Positions 1-9,041 of a DNA stretch of 64,000 bases are shown here, one piece after another. Every line of letters begins with the position of its first letter. Position 1 is the stretch's first letter. The position numbers were made by a program, and so were the translations under genes. Source of the stretch: Colwellia sp. (GTDB taxonomy: Bacteria; Pseudomonadota; Gammaproteobacteria; Enterobacterales; Alteromonadaceae); the NCBI GenBank assembly GCA_013215295.1, contig JABSOZ010000013.1, positions 1 through 64,000 on the forward strand, given 5' to 3'. Below the pieces are notes generated by a model. It did not search any database, had not been told where the DNA came from, and worked only from the letters and a program-made list of their open reading frames with translations.

Positions 1-73
1 TTATGCATATTAAACAGTCTATGAATTTTGATGATTCATTAGATCATAGAATTGACTTGTGTAGAAGAGATAG

Positions 74-430
74 ACCTACATCCATGTAGGCAATGTCGTG
101 ATGCCATAGAAGGCAAGGAACGACGAATGTTCAGGATGAACGGTCATGATTATCGTTCCAAACAAATCATAAGTACCTACATCCATGTAGGCAATGTCGT
201 GATGTCATGGCAGCTCTTAGGCATCCATGCCTTCACTGCATTAGTGCTTCCATGCACGTCGATGGCAAGGAACGACGAATGTTCAATATGCACGGTCATG
301 ATTATTGTTCCAGACAATTCATAAGTACCTAAATCCATGTAGGCAATGTCGTGATGCCATGGCAGTTCCTAAGCATCCATGCCTTCGCTGCATTAGTGTT
401 TCCATGCACGTCGAAGGCAAGAAACAACGA
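74..430 (+). repeat. Palindrome-rich tandem repeat array, left copy
   Basis: Three diverged copies of one unit begin at 74, 175 and 327. The second and third are 152 bp apart; the first is about 50 bp shorter because its middle part is missing. Each copy starts with CCTACATCCATGTAGG, a near-perfect palindrome (CCTAAAT in the third copy). The unit continues with a GCAATGTCGTGATG segment, a GCATTAGTG..CATGCACGTCGA segment and a GGAACGACGAATGTTCA segment; the first copy carries the palindrome GTTCAGGATGAAC. The array lies just downstream of sdaA, which is read toward it. A related array is found at 63046-63201. The 90-codon reading frame across this region looks like a by-product of the repeat. 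The remaining bases 1-73 and 431-498 hold nothing I recognise. Confidence 0.85.
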
Positions 431-498
431 ATTTTTTACGTTTCTAGCGTTTGTGACACTTAGCAAGCGTGATAAATTCGACTAATAGGTTAATCCCA

Positions 499-1890
499 TT
501 AACATTCTGTAATGTTAACGGCTAAACCTCCACGTGAGGTTTCTTTATATTTAGTCTTCATATCATTGCCAGTTTCCCACATAGTCTTTATAACTTTATC
601 TAGTGGGACTTTGTGATTACCTGTACCACGTAAAGCCAAACGTGAAGCATTAATAGCTTTCACAGATCCCATAGCATTACGTTCAATACAAGGCACTTGT
701 ACTAAGCCACCAACGGGATCGCAAGTTAACCCTAAGTTATGTTCCATACCAATTTCTGCCGCGTTTTCTACTTTGTTTGGTGAACCACCCATTATTTCAG
801 TTAAGGCACCGGCAGCCATAGAACAAGCTACACCCACTTCACCTTGACACCCAACTTCTGCTCCAGAAATAGAGGCATTAGTTTTATATAAAATACCAAT
901 AGCTGCAGCAGTTAACAAATAACGAACACAAGCATCTTCATCTACGGGTTTAACGAATTTATCGTAGTAGCATAATACCGCAGGAATAATACCTGCAGCA
1001 CCATTTGTGGGGGCGGTAACTACGCGGCTACCCGCGGCATTTTCTTCATTCACCGCCATCGCAAATAAGTTTACCCAGTCCATTGCTATCAGTGGATCGT
1101 TATTACTTTCAACTGACAATGATTTATATAGCGCAGGAGCTCTGCGAGCAACTTTTAAGCCACCCGGTAAAATGCCTTCAGTCTTTATACCTCGATCAAT
1201 ACAATCTTTCATGGCTTGCCAAATATTGACTAATTGTGCTCTTATCGTTGCTTCATCGGCTAAACACTTTTCATTATTCATCATCAGCGTACTTATACTG
1301 ATATTTTTCTCATTAGCTTCATTAATGAGTTCGGTCGCCGATGAAAAATGATGTGGGCGTTTGATATTATTGTGAAGAGATAAAGCTTTGTTTTTTTCTT
1401 GTTCGAAGTCTACAGCGTTAACAATAAAACCGCCGCCGATTGAATAATAGGTTTGTTCTAATAATAAAGTACTTTCTTCACCGGCTGATTCTGCATATGC
1501 GAATATAGTCATCGCATTAGAGTGAGCAGGTAATGTTTTACGACGATGATAAATAATGGCGTTATTTTTAGGAAATGAAACTAAGTTCTCACCGTTAAGT
1601 GATATCTGCTGACTATTTACAACGGTTTCTAATATTAAATCAATATCTTCTACGGCAATCGTATCAGGGTTTTCACCAGACAAACCTAGAATTACAGCTT
1701 TGCCCGTACCGTGACCGATACCTGTTTGACCTAATGAGCCAAAAAGTTCACATTTAACGCGCGTTGTATTGGCTAATTTATTCTCTTTTTTAAGTTGTTC
1801 AACAAATAACTTCGCAGCTTTCATTGGACCAACGGTGTGAGAACTTGATGGGCCAATGCCAATGGAAAACATATCAAATACACTAATCAT
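499..1890 (-). CDS. sdaA: L-serine dehydratase (L-serine ammonia-lyase), single-chain iron-sulfur type
   Basis: Deaminates L-serine to pyruvate and ammonia in the cytoplasm. At 463 residues it matches the single-polypeptide SdaA/SdaB enzymes of enterobacteria (about 455). The N-terminal beta domain opens with the typical MISVFDMFSIGIGPSSSHTVGP. The C-terminal alpha domain carries the cysteines expected to hold the [4Fe-4S] cluster (GCQGEVGVACSMAAG, then LTCDPVGG and VQVPCIERNAMG). It follows pabB and nudL on the same strand, the same order as in E. coli. The 133-bp gap upstream of the start suggests it may also have its own promoter. The chosen ATG has an AGG-containing ribosome site about 8 bases upstream. 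Confidence 0.95.
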   Translation of the reverse strand: MISVFDMFSIGIGPSSSHTVGPMKAAKLFVEQLKKENKLANTTRVKCELFGSLGQTGIGHGTGKAVILGLSGENPDTIAVEDIDLILETVVNSQQISLNGENLVSFPKNNAIIYHRRKTLPAHSNAMTIFAYAESAGEESTLLLEQTYYSIGGGFIVNAVDFEQEKNKALSLHNNIKRPHHFSSATELINEANEKNISISTLMMNNEKCLADEATIRAQLVNIWQAMKDCIDRGIKTEGILPGGLKVARRAPALYKSLSVESNNDPLIAMDWVNLFAMAVNEENAAGSRVVTAPTNGAAGIIPAVLCYYDKFVKPVDEDACVRYLLTAAAIGILYKTNASISGAEVGCQGEVGVACSMAAGALTEIMGGSPNKVENAAEIGMEHNLGLTCDPVGGLVQVPCIERNAMGSVKAINASRLALRGTGNHKVPLDKVIKTMWETGNDMKTKYKETSRGGLAVNITEC

Positions 1891-2023
1891 ACTAAAAACC
1901 TGAATTTATTTAGTTAAAAATATTAAAAGATGGAATTATCTTCGGTAATTGTAACTGAAAGCAATCACCATGAAAAACAAAACTAACTTAATTATAGGAG
2001 ATATTTGAAAAGTATTTTAGATA

Positions 2024-2593
2024 TTATGAGAGATGAATGGCCAAATCTTTAAGCATCACTGCTGTGGCACCCCATATATTATGATGCTCAAAGGGCATAA
2101 AATGAATTGAAAAAGGTTTACTGTGGCGCTCTATGTTTACGACATAATGATTATCAAAATCTAGAAAATGTTGTAAGGGTACGTGAAAGATTTCAGCGAC
2201 TTCATTTTTATCTATAACGTAATTCTGTTTTTTATCAATAAAAGCAATGACTGGCGTTACGACATATCCGCTTATTGTTTCATAAGGGAGTAATTGACCG
2301 ACGATATTTATGTTCTTACTATTTAGACCAATTTCTTCTTCTGCTTCTCTTATTGCAGCGCTAACAAAACCAGCGTCAGAATCCTCCATTTTCCCACCTG
2401 GAAAACTGATCTGTCCAGGGTGATGCTTTAAATGACTGGCTCGTTTAGTTAGCACAACAAATATTTGATCATTTATCTCCGTTAATGCAATTAAAACGGC
2501 TGCAGGCTTTAGAGCTGCATGATGTTGGTATTGGTGAAGTGAACTTTTTAGTGACGAAAATTGGAATTTTTGAAAAAAGTCATTCTTAGTCAT
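2024..2593 (-). CDS. nudL: Nudix hydrolase, CoA pyrophosphatase NudL type
   Basis: Predicted to split coenzyme A to 3',5'-ADP and phosphopantetheine. The 189-residue protein has the extended family signature: LTKRASHLKHHPGQISFPGG runs directly into a Nudix box, with GG-K-ED followed by REAEEEIGL, that supplies the metal-binding glutamates. The HxGQISFPGG prefix separates the CoA-cleaving UPF0035/NudL branch from MutT-type enzymes. It lies 47 bp downstream of pabB and upstream of sdaA, which is the enterobacterial order and supports the assignment. Substrate use is inferred from the family. Confidence 0.88.
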   Translation of the reverse strand: MTKNDFFQKFQFSSLKSSLHQYQHHAALKPAAVLIALTEINDQIFVVLTKRASHLKHHPGQISFPGGKMEDSDAGFVSAAIREAEEEIGLNSKNINIVGQLLPYETISGYVVTPVIAFIDKKQNYVIDKNEVAEIFHVPLQHFLDFDNHYVVNIERHSKPFSIHFMPFEHHNIWGATAVMLKDLAIHLS

Positions 2594-2640
2594 TATAAAT
2601 CCATCATTTAAGATATATCAATAGCATTAAGCGGTAAAAA

Positions 2641-4062
2641 CTAAAGTGCTGATAACACAGGTAATATTTTATTTACTTTATCGAAAGTTTCTTGATATTC
2701 ACAGTCTACCTTTGAATCTGCAACCACACCACCACCAGCCCAGCAATAGATGGTTTTATCTTTTGTGGCATGGTTCTTTTCACATAATAATGTGCGAATA
2801 GTGATGTTAGTATCCATATTTCCACATGCGGAAATATAGCCAATAGATCCGCAATAAATGCTGCGTTGATGCGGCTCTAATTCATCAATAATTTCCATAG
2901 CTCTTATTTTTGGTGCGCCGGTTATTGAACCACCGGGAAATGAAGCCGCTAATAAATCAGTCGCTTGATATTCATTCTTTAACTCTCCTTCAACGGTACT
3001 GACTAAGTGATGAACTGCTGGAAAACTTTCGATATCAAATAGCTTAGGTACTTTTACTGAACCTGGTACGCATACTTTACTGATGTCATTTCTCAGTAAA
3101 TCAACAATCATTAAATTCTCAGCACGGTCTTTTTCTGAATGCTGCAAATTGAACGAGTTTTTCTTGTCAACGATTGAATCATTACTGCGTGGTTTGGTAC
3201 CTTTGATGGGTTTACTTTGAACTCTAGTGCCTATTTTTTGTAAAAATCTTTCGGGAGATATGCTCAAAATACTCGAGTTTTCGAATCGTAAAAATGCTGA
3301 AAATGGTGCTTTATTGGTTTCACGGAGGGCACAATAAGCGTCGAATTCATTCCCCAGATAATTAGCACTGAAACGTTGTGCTAAATTAATTTGATAACAA
3401 TCTCCAGACAATAAATAGTTTTGTATTTGTTGAAATTTTTCATCATAGTTGGCTTTACTCATGTTTGATTGCCAATCAGAGATTAATAAAAATTTTTCTT
3501 TTTCTCGTTCGCGGTCATTTGCTAAAGCTAACTGTTCATTGATATAAAGTGTTAACTTTTTTCGTTCTGGATCAGGGCAAACTAACCAGAACTGTTGCTC
3601 TTTATGATCAAATACTAATGCTTGTAAATATATGCCAATCGACATTTCAGCTAAATCAATATCTTGCGTCGTTTTATTCGGCAGTACTTCAAAGCGACGA
3701 CCTAAGTCGTAAGAAAAATAACCAAGGCTACCGCCATTAAAAGGTAGGTGGCTAGTCGCAACTTGAATGTTATTGAAATATTGTTGCTGAATCTCTTTGA
3801 CGAGGGTTAATGGATTCTCATTACTCACCTGTATTTTGTTTTCTTTCAACCACTTTATTTCTGTTTTATTACCGTATGTGGTGAGTGTTATTTCAGGCTG
3901 CCAAACCATAATGTCAAAATTGCTATCTACATGAGGCGTTGTCATTTCATTGCCACAGGAGTCAAGCCACATCGCCCAAGGTTGGTGATTAAAAGCAGAA
4001 AAGAGTGCTTTTACATCAATCGATTTTTCTACGGTGAAATGCTTTGCGGAAATAGTGAACAT
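2641..4062 (-). CDS. pabB: Aminodeoxychorismate synthase component I
   Basis: Converts chorismate plus ammonia to 4-amino-4-deoxychorismate, a precursor of p-aminobenzoate and folate, with a PabA-type amidotransferase. It is a 473-residue chorismate-utilising enzyme. The motif PIKGTKPR has the lysine typical of PabB; the TrpE at 43362-44996 has PIAGTRPR at the same place, so the two paralogues can be told apart by sequence. Other conserved blocks are SEKDRAENLMIVDLLRNDI, FPGGSITGAPK and the C-terminal CWAGGGVVADS. No separate pabA is seen, so the TrpG encoded at 42677-43369 may serve both enzymes; that is inference. Confidence 0.93.
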   Translation of the reverse strand: MFTISAKHFTVEKSIDVKALFSAFNHQPWAMWLDSCGNEMTTPHVDSNFDIMVWQPEITLTTYGNKTEIKWLKENKIQVSNENPLTLVKEIQQQYFNNIQVATSHLPFNGGSLGYFSYDLGRRFEVLPNKTTQDIDLAEMSIGIYLQALVFDHKEQQFWLVCPDPERKKLTLYINEQLALANDREREKEKFLLISDWQSNMSKANYDEKFQQIQNYLLSGDCYQINLAQRFSANYLGNEFDAYCALRETNKAPFSAFLRFENSSILSISPERFLQKIGTRVQSKPIKGTKPRSNDSIVDKKNSFNLQHSEKDRAENLMIVDLLRNDISKVCVPGSVKVPKLFDIESFPAVHHLVSTVEGELKNEYQATDLLAASFPGGSITGAPKIRAMEIIDELEPHQRSIYCGSIGYISACGNMDTNITIRTLLCEKNHATKDKTIYCWAGGGVVADSKVDCEYQETFDKVNKILPVLSAL

Positions 4063-4230
4063 GACGGGTTTTACTCGATAATATTGTGGTAGCTCGTTAA
4101 CAAGAAGGGTATGATATCTGCATATTTATAACTTTCAACCATTTTCAACTACCCTAGATTATGTGTAATTTCAGGTAAGTCGTAAATGTTGTTGAAATAC
4201 ATCTGTCGATCTGAATAAAAAGAGACCCTC

Positions 4231-5754
4231 ATGGCTATCATTAAACAACAAGATTTAATTGAAAGTATTGCTGATGCATTACAATACATTTCTTATTATC
4301 ATCCGTTAGATTTTATTCAAGCACTTGAAAAAGCATATCATAAAGAAGAAAGCACAGCAGCTAAAGACGCTATTGCCCAGATTTTAATAAACTCCAGAAT
4401 GTCAGCACACGGTCAACGTCCTATTTGTCAAGATACAGGAATTGTTACTTGTTTCGTTAAAGTTGGAATGGAAGTTCAATGGGATAAAACAGACCTTACA
4501 ATACAACAGATGGTTGATGAAGGTACACGTCGCGCTTATTTAAACCCTGACAACCCTTTACGTGCCTCTATCGTGAAAGACCCTGCAGGGGCTCGTATTA
4601 ACACGAAAGATAATACGCCTTCGGTTGTACATATAGATATGGTTACTGGCGGCGGTATTGAAATTATGATCGCTGCAAAAGGTGGCGGCAGTGAAAATAA
4701 ATCTAAAATGGTGATGTTAAACCCCAGTGATTCAATTGCTGATTGGGTTGTTAAAACATTACCCACTATGGGGGCAGGTTGGTGTCCTCCAGGCATGTTA
4801 GGTATTGGTATTGGTGGTACAGCAGAAAAAGCAGGGATCCTCGCTAAAGAAAGTTTAATGGACCCCGTAGATATTCAAGATCTCATTGATCGCGGTGCTG
4901 AAACAACCGAAGAAAAACTGCGTTTAGAAATTTTTGAACGTGTTAATAAATTAGGTATTGGTGCACAAGGCCTTGGTGGTTTAACAACTGTTGTTGATAT
5001 TAAAATTATGTCAGTACCTACCCATGCTGCTTCAAAACCTGTAGTAATGATCCCAAACTGTGCAGCAACTCGTCATGTTCATTTTCACCTTGATGGCTCA
5101 GGTCCAGCGCATTTAACACCACCAAAATTAGAAGATTGGCCCGAAATCACTTGGGAAGTCGGTGATAATGTTCGACGTGTAAATGTTGATGACTTGAAAA
5201 AAGCTGATGTAAGTTCATGGAAAACAGGTGAAACAGTTTTACTCACGGGTACTATATTGACAGGACGTGATGCTGCGCATAAACGCATTCAAGACATGTT
5301 AGCTAAAGGTGAGAAATTACCCGTAGATTTCACAGATAAGTTTATTTATTACGTTGGCCCGGTTGACGCTATTGGTGATGAAGCTGTTGGTCCTGCAGGC
5401 CCAACAACTGCTACACGTATGGATAAGTTTACTGAAATGATGCTAGCGGAAACAGGTTTATTAGGCACAATAGGTAAAGCTGAGCGTGGCGCAGCCACCG
5501 TTGAAACCATTAAAAATCATAAATCTGTTTATCTAATGGCGGTTGGTGGTGCAGCTTACCTCGTATCAAAAGCAATTAAGAAAGCTAAAGTGGTTGCCTT
5601 TGCAGATATGGGAATGGAAGCTATCTATGAATTTGAAGTCGAAGATATGCCTGTAACCGTCGCTGTTGACAGTTTAGGTGAATCGGCTCATGTTACTGGC
5701 CCAGCAATTTGGAAAGCCAAAATTGAAGTGCAAGAGGCTAAATTAAAAAGTTAA
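4231..5754 (+). CDS. fumA: Fumarate hydratase, class I (iron-sulfur)
   Basis: Catalyses the reversible hydration of fumarate to malate in the TCA cycle. The 507-residue length fits the fused class I enzymes (FumA/FumB about 548) rather than class II FumC. Visible family blocks are HGQRPICQDTG with a probable cluster cysteine, GGGSENKSKM, GWCPPGMLGIGIGG and MIPNCAATRHVHFHLDGSG in the N-terminal domain. The C-terminal beta domain has the GRDAAHKR and GPAGPTTATRMDKF motifs. The gene stands alone and is closed by a strong terminator at 5782-5806. It is divergent from pabB with a 168-bp gap. The symbol fumA rather than fumB is by convention. Confidence 0.93.
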   Translation: MAIIKQQDLIESIADALQYISYYHPLDFIQALEKAYHKEESTAAKDAIAQILINSRMSAHGQRPICQDTGIVTCFVKVGMEVQWDKTDLTIQQMVDEGTRRAYLNPDNPLRASIVKDPAGARINTKDNTPSVVHIDMVTGGGIEIMIAAKGGGSENKSKMVMLNPSDSIADWVVKTLPTMGAGWCPPGMLGIGIGGTAEKAGILAKESLMDPVDIQDLIDRGAETTEEKLRLEIFERVNKLGIGAQGLGGLTTVVDIKIMSVPTHAASKPVVMIPNCAATRHVHFHLDGSGPAHLTPPKLEDWPEITWEVGDNVRRVNVDDLKKADVSSWKTGETVLLTGTILTGRDAAHKRIQDMLAKGEKLPVDFTDKFIYYVGPVDAIGDEAVGPAGPTTATRMDKFTEMMLAETGLLGTIGKAERGAATVETIKNHKSVYLMAVGGAAYLVSKAIKKAKVVAFADMGMEAIYEFEVEDMPVTVAVDSLGESAHVTGPAIWKAKIEVQEAKLKS

Positions 5755-5781
5755 TGTAAATTTAGTTGGGTAAAAATATGG

Positions 5782-5806
5782 AAAGCGCCTCATGGCGCTT
5801 TTTTAT
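5782..5806 (+). terminator. Rho-independent terminator of the fumarase gene
   Basis: Arms AAAGCGCC and GGCGCTTT enclose a TCAT loop and are followed by a T run. It lies 27 bp after the fumarase stop. Confidence 0.9.
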
Positions 5807-5881
5807 TATCTACAATAATACGGGTATTTTCGTCTACACTTATAATACCTCGTTAAAATTAAGCATTACATAAAGTTAAAT

Positions 5882-6100
5882 ATGACTGTAGATAATCTAA
5901 GAACCGTTACTATTATTTATTATTGTGATAATTCACTTGAATTAATGCATTTCATTGGACAATTTCCTCAAAATGCCAGTGGACGGGTAATTATTTCGGA
6001 AAAATTCAAAGAAGAAAAATCAATAATAGCCGTTTGTGCTGGAGAAATAACTATTCTCAATAAAGTTGGGGATCGTATCCATTTGATTAATGATTATTAA
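5882..6100 (+). CDS. Small conserved protein, TIGR02922-like
   Basis: A 72-residue protein with no signal peptide or membrane segment. Its pattern is a beta strand (VTIIYYCDN), SLELMHFIGQFPQNASGRVII, then FKEEKSIIAVCAGEITILNKVGDR. It resembles the short family I recall as TIGR02922, reported mainly from Colwellia and Shewanella; the match is from memory. Function is unknown. It stands between the fumarase terminator and rmuC on the same strand. If the family match holds it also supports placing the organism in the Colwelliaceae. Confidence 0.7.
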   Translation: MTVDNLRTVTIIYYCDNSLELMHFIGQFPQNASGRVIISEKFKEEKSIIAVCAGEITILNKVGDRIHLINDY

Positions 6101-6198
6101 ATATCATCTCTTCATGATGAAAGGTAGATTAAGCTTAACCTGAGGAAAATTCTATGCTTTAATACTGATAATATTTACAGTGTTACTTGTGTGGTTCT

Positions 6199-7665
6199 AT
6201 GCTTGCTATTGTACTTCCTGATTTTTTAGAAAAAATTCCTACCGAGCTATTTATTTTGCTCATTGCCATTTTATCGACATTCTGTTTTTTAATCAGTTTT
6301 TTTCAATTTTTTCAAATCAAAAAAATGTCACTACAATTGGTCTTTCAAAATGAAAATTTTCAGCTATTATCTGAAAAAATAGCGGTAAGTAGTGAAGTCT
6401 CAAATAATTATCAACAACAACTACAACAGCAATTAAACTTTAATCATCAACAATTGGCTAATCAACAAATAGAGCTAAAAGCTTATTTTGAACAACAAAT
6501 ATCTGACTTTAAAATAAAGCTATTGCACCAACATGCTGAACAAGGTGAAAAACAAACGTCAATTTTGCATGACAATAGTGAAAAGCTGAACAAAGCATTG
6601 CATGAACATCAAATAGCTTTTAACCAAAATCAATTGAAATCTGTAGACCAGCTTGTAGGACATCTAAATAAAGTCACGCAAGTCAGCCGTGAAGATTTAA
6701 CTAAGTCATTACAAGCCTCGAGTGAACAAATGGCTAAACGCATTGACGGATTAACAGAGTCTACTGACAATCGCTTAAAAGAAATTAGTGGTCAAGTGGA
6801 AAAACGCTTAGCAGAAGGGTTTGATAAAACGACGAAAACTTTTAATGATATCTTACAGCGTTTAGCATTGATTGATGACGCACAGAAGAAAATTACTGAA
6901 CTTTCGACAAACGTAGTGAGTCTTCAAGAAGTGCTAAGTGATAAACGATCACGTGGAGCATTTGGTGAAGTGCAGCTTAATAGCCTGATTCGTAACGTAC
7001 TGCCAGAGCAACACTTTTCTTTACAGCATACTTTGTCAAATGGCAAAATTGCTGACTGTATTTTATTTCTACCTGAACCTACAGGTAATGTTGTTATCGA
7101 CTCTAAGTTCCCGTTAGAGAACTATAAAAAAATGATGGACAATCAACTGGGTGAACACGACCGTAAAGCAGCTGAAAGGCAATTTAAGGCAGACATAAAG
7201 AAACATATTAATGATATAAGTGATAAATATTTAATAGAAAGAGAAACGGCAGATGGCGCTATTATGTTTATTCCTGCCGAGGCTATTTTTGCTGAAATTC
7301 ATGCTCATCAAAGTGATTTAGTTGACTTTGCGAATAAAAAACGAGTTTGGCTGGCGTCGCCAACAACATTAATGGCCATTTTAACGACTTCCCGATCAGT
7401 ATTAAAAGACGAAGCTACCCGAAAACAAATACATGTTATTCAAGCTCATTTATCACATTTATCTCAAGACTTTGGTCGTTTTAAAGCTCGCTTTGCGAAC
7501 TTAGCAAAACATATTGACCAAGCGGCCAACGATGTAAAACAAATCCATACTTCTGCTGATAAAATATCGTCGCGTTTTGATAAAATAGAACAAGTAGACT
7601 TGAAAAAAGAATCAGATGAAGAAAGAAGTGAAATTGAAAACAGTGAATCAAAACCAGCTGCGTAA
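6199..7665 (+). CDS. rmuC: DNA recombination protein RmuC
   Basis: RmuC-family proteins limit DNA inversions and are predicted nuclease-like; the biochemical activity is not settled. An N-terminal membrane segment (about residues 11-30) is followed by a long Gln-rich coiled coil (about 40-220). The conserved RmuC core contains GAFGEVQLNSLIRNVLP, VVIDSKFPLENY, GAIMFIPAEAIFAEI and VWLASPTTLMAIL. The ATG at 6199 was chosen over an in-frame TTG 12 bases upstream; neither has a clear ribosome site. The last 25 residues are charged and low in complexity. Confidence 0.9.
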   Translation: MLAIVLPDFLEKIPTELFILLIAILSTFCFLISFFQFFQIKKMSLQLVFQNENFQLLSEKIAVSSEVSNNYQQQLQQQLNFNHQQLANQQIELKAYFEQQISDFKIKLLHQHAEQGEKQTSILHDNSEKLNKALHEHQIAFNQNQLKSVDQLVGHLNKVTQVSREDLTKSLQASSEQMAKRIDGLTESTDNRLKEISGQVEKRLAEGFDKTTKTFNDILQRLALIDDAQKKITELSTNVVSLQEVLSDKRSRGAFGEVQLNSLIRNVLPEQHFSLQHTLSNGKIADCILFLPEPTGNVVIDSKFPLENYKKMMDNQLGEHDRKAAERQFKADIKKHINDISDKYLIERETADGAIMFIPAEAIFAEIHAHQSDLVDFANKKRVWLASPTTLMAILTTSRSVLKDEATRKQIHVIQAHLSHLSQDFGRFKARFANLAKHIDQAANDVKQIHTSADKISSRFDKIEQVDLKKESDEERSEIENSESKPAA

Positions 7666-7739
7666 ATATTACTTAATCAGTTATGTATTATTTTATATTC
7701 TTACAAGTAAGTTTTATATCCGTTAAGTCATAGGAGTTA

Positions 7740-8942
7740 ATGTTGTTTCAAAGAATTAAAGGGCTAAAAACGCTGTTGTTCAGTTTGGCAGCTTTTGTTT
7801 TAGTTTATATTTTTGTCGTTAAAAGCCAAGCTTTTTGGTTAAAGCAGATGTCGATTATTGAACCCTTATTAATGGTACTTTTAGCGGTGGTGATTGTTTT
7901 TGCTAGTTACTTTAATCGAAGTCGATTAGCTTTCTTATCATTACTGTGGCTTTTCTATTATGGCAGTTTGTCTTTTTCACCTCCTTGGTCAAATTGGTTA
8001 GTACAACAAAGTGACTGGTTAACGATATTTGGTTGTTCATCTTTACTTATATTTTCATTGATAAAAGACCGTGGAGTGATATCTATTCATGGGGTTTATC
8101 GTTTGTTATTTATATCGTTAGCAGGCGTAATTGCATTCTTTTGGTTAGAGACTAGTGAATCAATTTATGCTTTTGTAAAAGTCTCATTAGGTATTGAACT
8201 GCTTCAACAAACTATTCGAGTAGAGTTACCTGTTGCATTATGTAGTCTTATTATTTTTTGGCGTGCGATTGTTAAAGCGGATTTAGTGATTTCAGCAACT
8301 TTTATTTCTTTTCTCGTTTGGGTGCTTCACCAGTATCAATTAACAAGCTTGCCGATAACGCTAACGATATTATTACTCAACTTGTACTATTTACTCGTCA
8401 TCGTTATTGATGCGTATTCTCTCGCTTATCGTGATGATTTAACAGGTTTGCCATCGCGACGTGCATTGAACCAATTAGCACTATCTCTGGGGAGAAAATA
8501 CACAGTGGCGATGCTAGACATCGACCACTTCAAAAAGTTTAATGATACCTATGGACATGATATTGGTGACCAAGTATTGAAATTGGTAGCGAAAAAAATT
8601 GGCGAGGTTAAAGGAGGAGGAAAAGCTTTTCGCTATGGTGGAGAAGAATTTACCATAGTATTTAAGCGAAAAAATATTGAGCAAGCTTTAGCTGAACTAG
8701 AAGCCGTGCGCCAAGCTATTCAAGACTATAAAATTGTTATTCGTCATCCTCAACGAAAAACAAAACAACAGAGAAGTGTTAAAAAAGGCAACAAGAACAG
8801 TGACTTTAAAACGGTAAGTGTCACAATATCAATAGGCGCTGCAGTTAGAGAAAACAAGCAAAGCTTTGAACAGGCATTAAAGTGTTCTGATCAAGCCTTA
8901 TATAAAGCTAAGAAGAAAGGTCGAAACATTGTTAGTTTTTAA
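7740..8942 (+). CDS. Membrane-bound diguanylate cyclase (GGDEF domain)
   Basis: Predicted to make the second messenger c-di-GMP from GTP. The 400-residue protein has an N-terminal region of about eight hydrophobic segments (roughly residues 10-225), then a cytoplasmic GGDEF domain opening with DDLTGLPSRRAL. The active-site loop is RYGGEEF (GGEEF at residues 300-304), a functional variant. The RxxD inhibitory site normally found just before the loop is not present (KGGGKAF instead), so product inhibition through that site is unlikely. A Lys-rich insert sits before the SVTISIGAA strand. The ATG has an AGGAG site 3 bases upstream. The signal sensed by the membrane region is unknown. Confidence 0.9.
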   Translation: MLFQRIKGLKTLLFSLAAFVLVYIFVVKSQAFWLKQMSIIEPLLMVLLAVVIVFASYFNRSRLAFLSLLWLFYYGSLSFSPPWSNWLVQQSDWLTIFGCSSLLIFSLIKDRGVISIHGVYRLLFISLAGVIAFFWLETSESIYAFVKVSLGIELLQQTIRVELPVALCSLIIFWRAIVKADLVISATFISFLVWVLHQYQLTSLPITLTILLLNLYYLLVIVIDAYSLAYRDDLTGLPSRRALNQLALSLGRKYTVAMLDIDHFKKFNDTYGHDIGDQVLKLVAKKIGEVKGGGKAFRYGGEEFTIVFKRKNIEQALAELEAVRQAIQDYKIVIRHPQRKTKQQRSVKKGNKNSDFKTVSVTISIGAAVRENKQSFEQALKCSDQALYKAKKKGRNIVSF

Positions 8943-8985
8943 GGTTTCATTCAGGGGAGGTAAATTCTTATTGAAGGGTAATTTA

Positions 8986-9019
8986 AAATGCCGACTCTCA
9001 GTTGAGTAAGTCGGCATTT
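8986..9019. terminator. Bidirectional terminator between convergent genes
   Basis: Arms AAATGCCGAC and GTCGGCATTT form a perfect 10-bp stem. It lies between the converging cyclase and transporter genes, with A-rich sequence on one side and T-rich on the other, so it can serve both. Confidence 0.75.
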
Positions 9020-9041
9020 AGCATTGTTTAAAGCAAGAAAC

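Noticed and set aside
52-324. A 90-codon plus-strand reading frame at the window start
   Set aside because: It lies wholly in the tandem repeats, repeats its own peptide segments and has no family resemblance or ribosome site.
74-430. CRISPR array
   Set aside because: The units are long, contiguous and lack unique spacers of even size; no cas gene is present.
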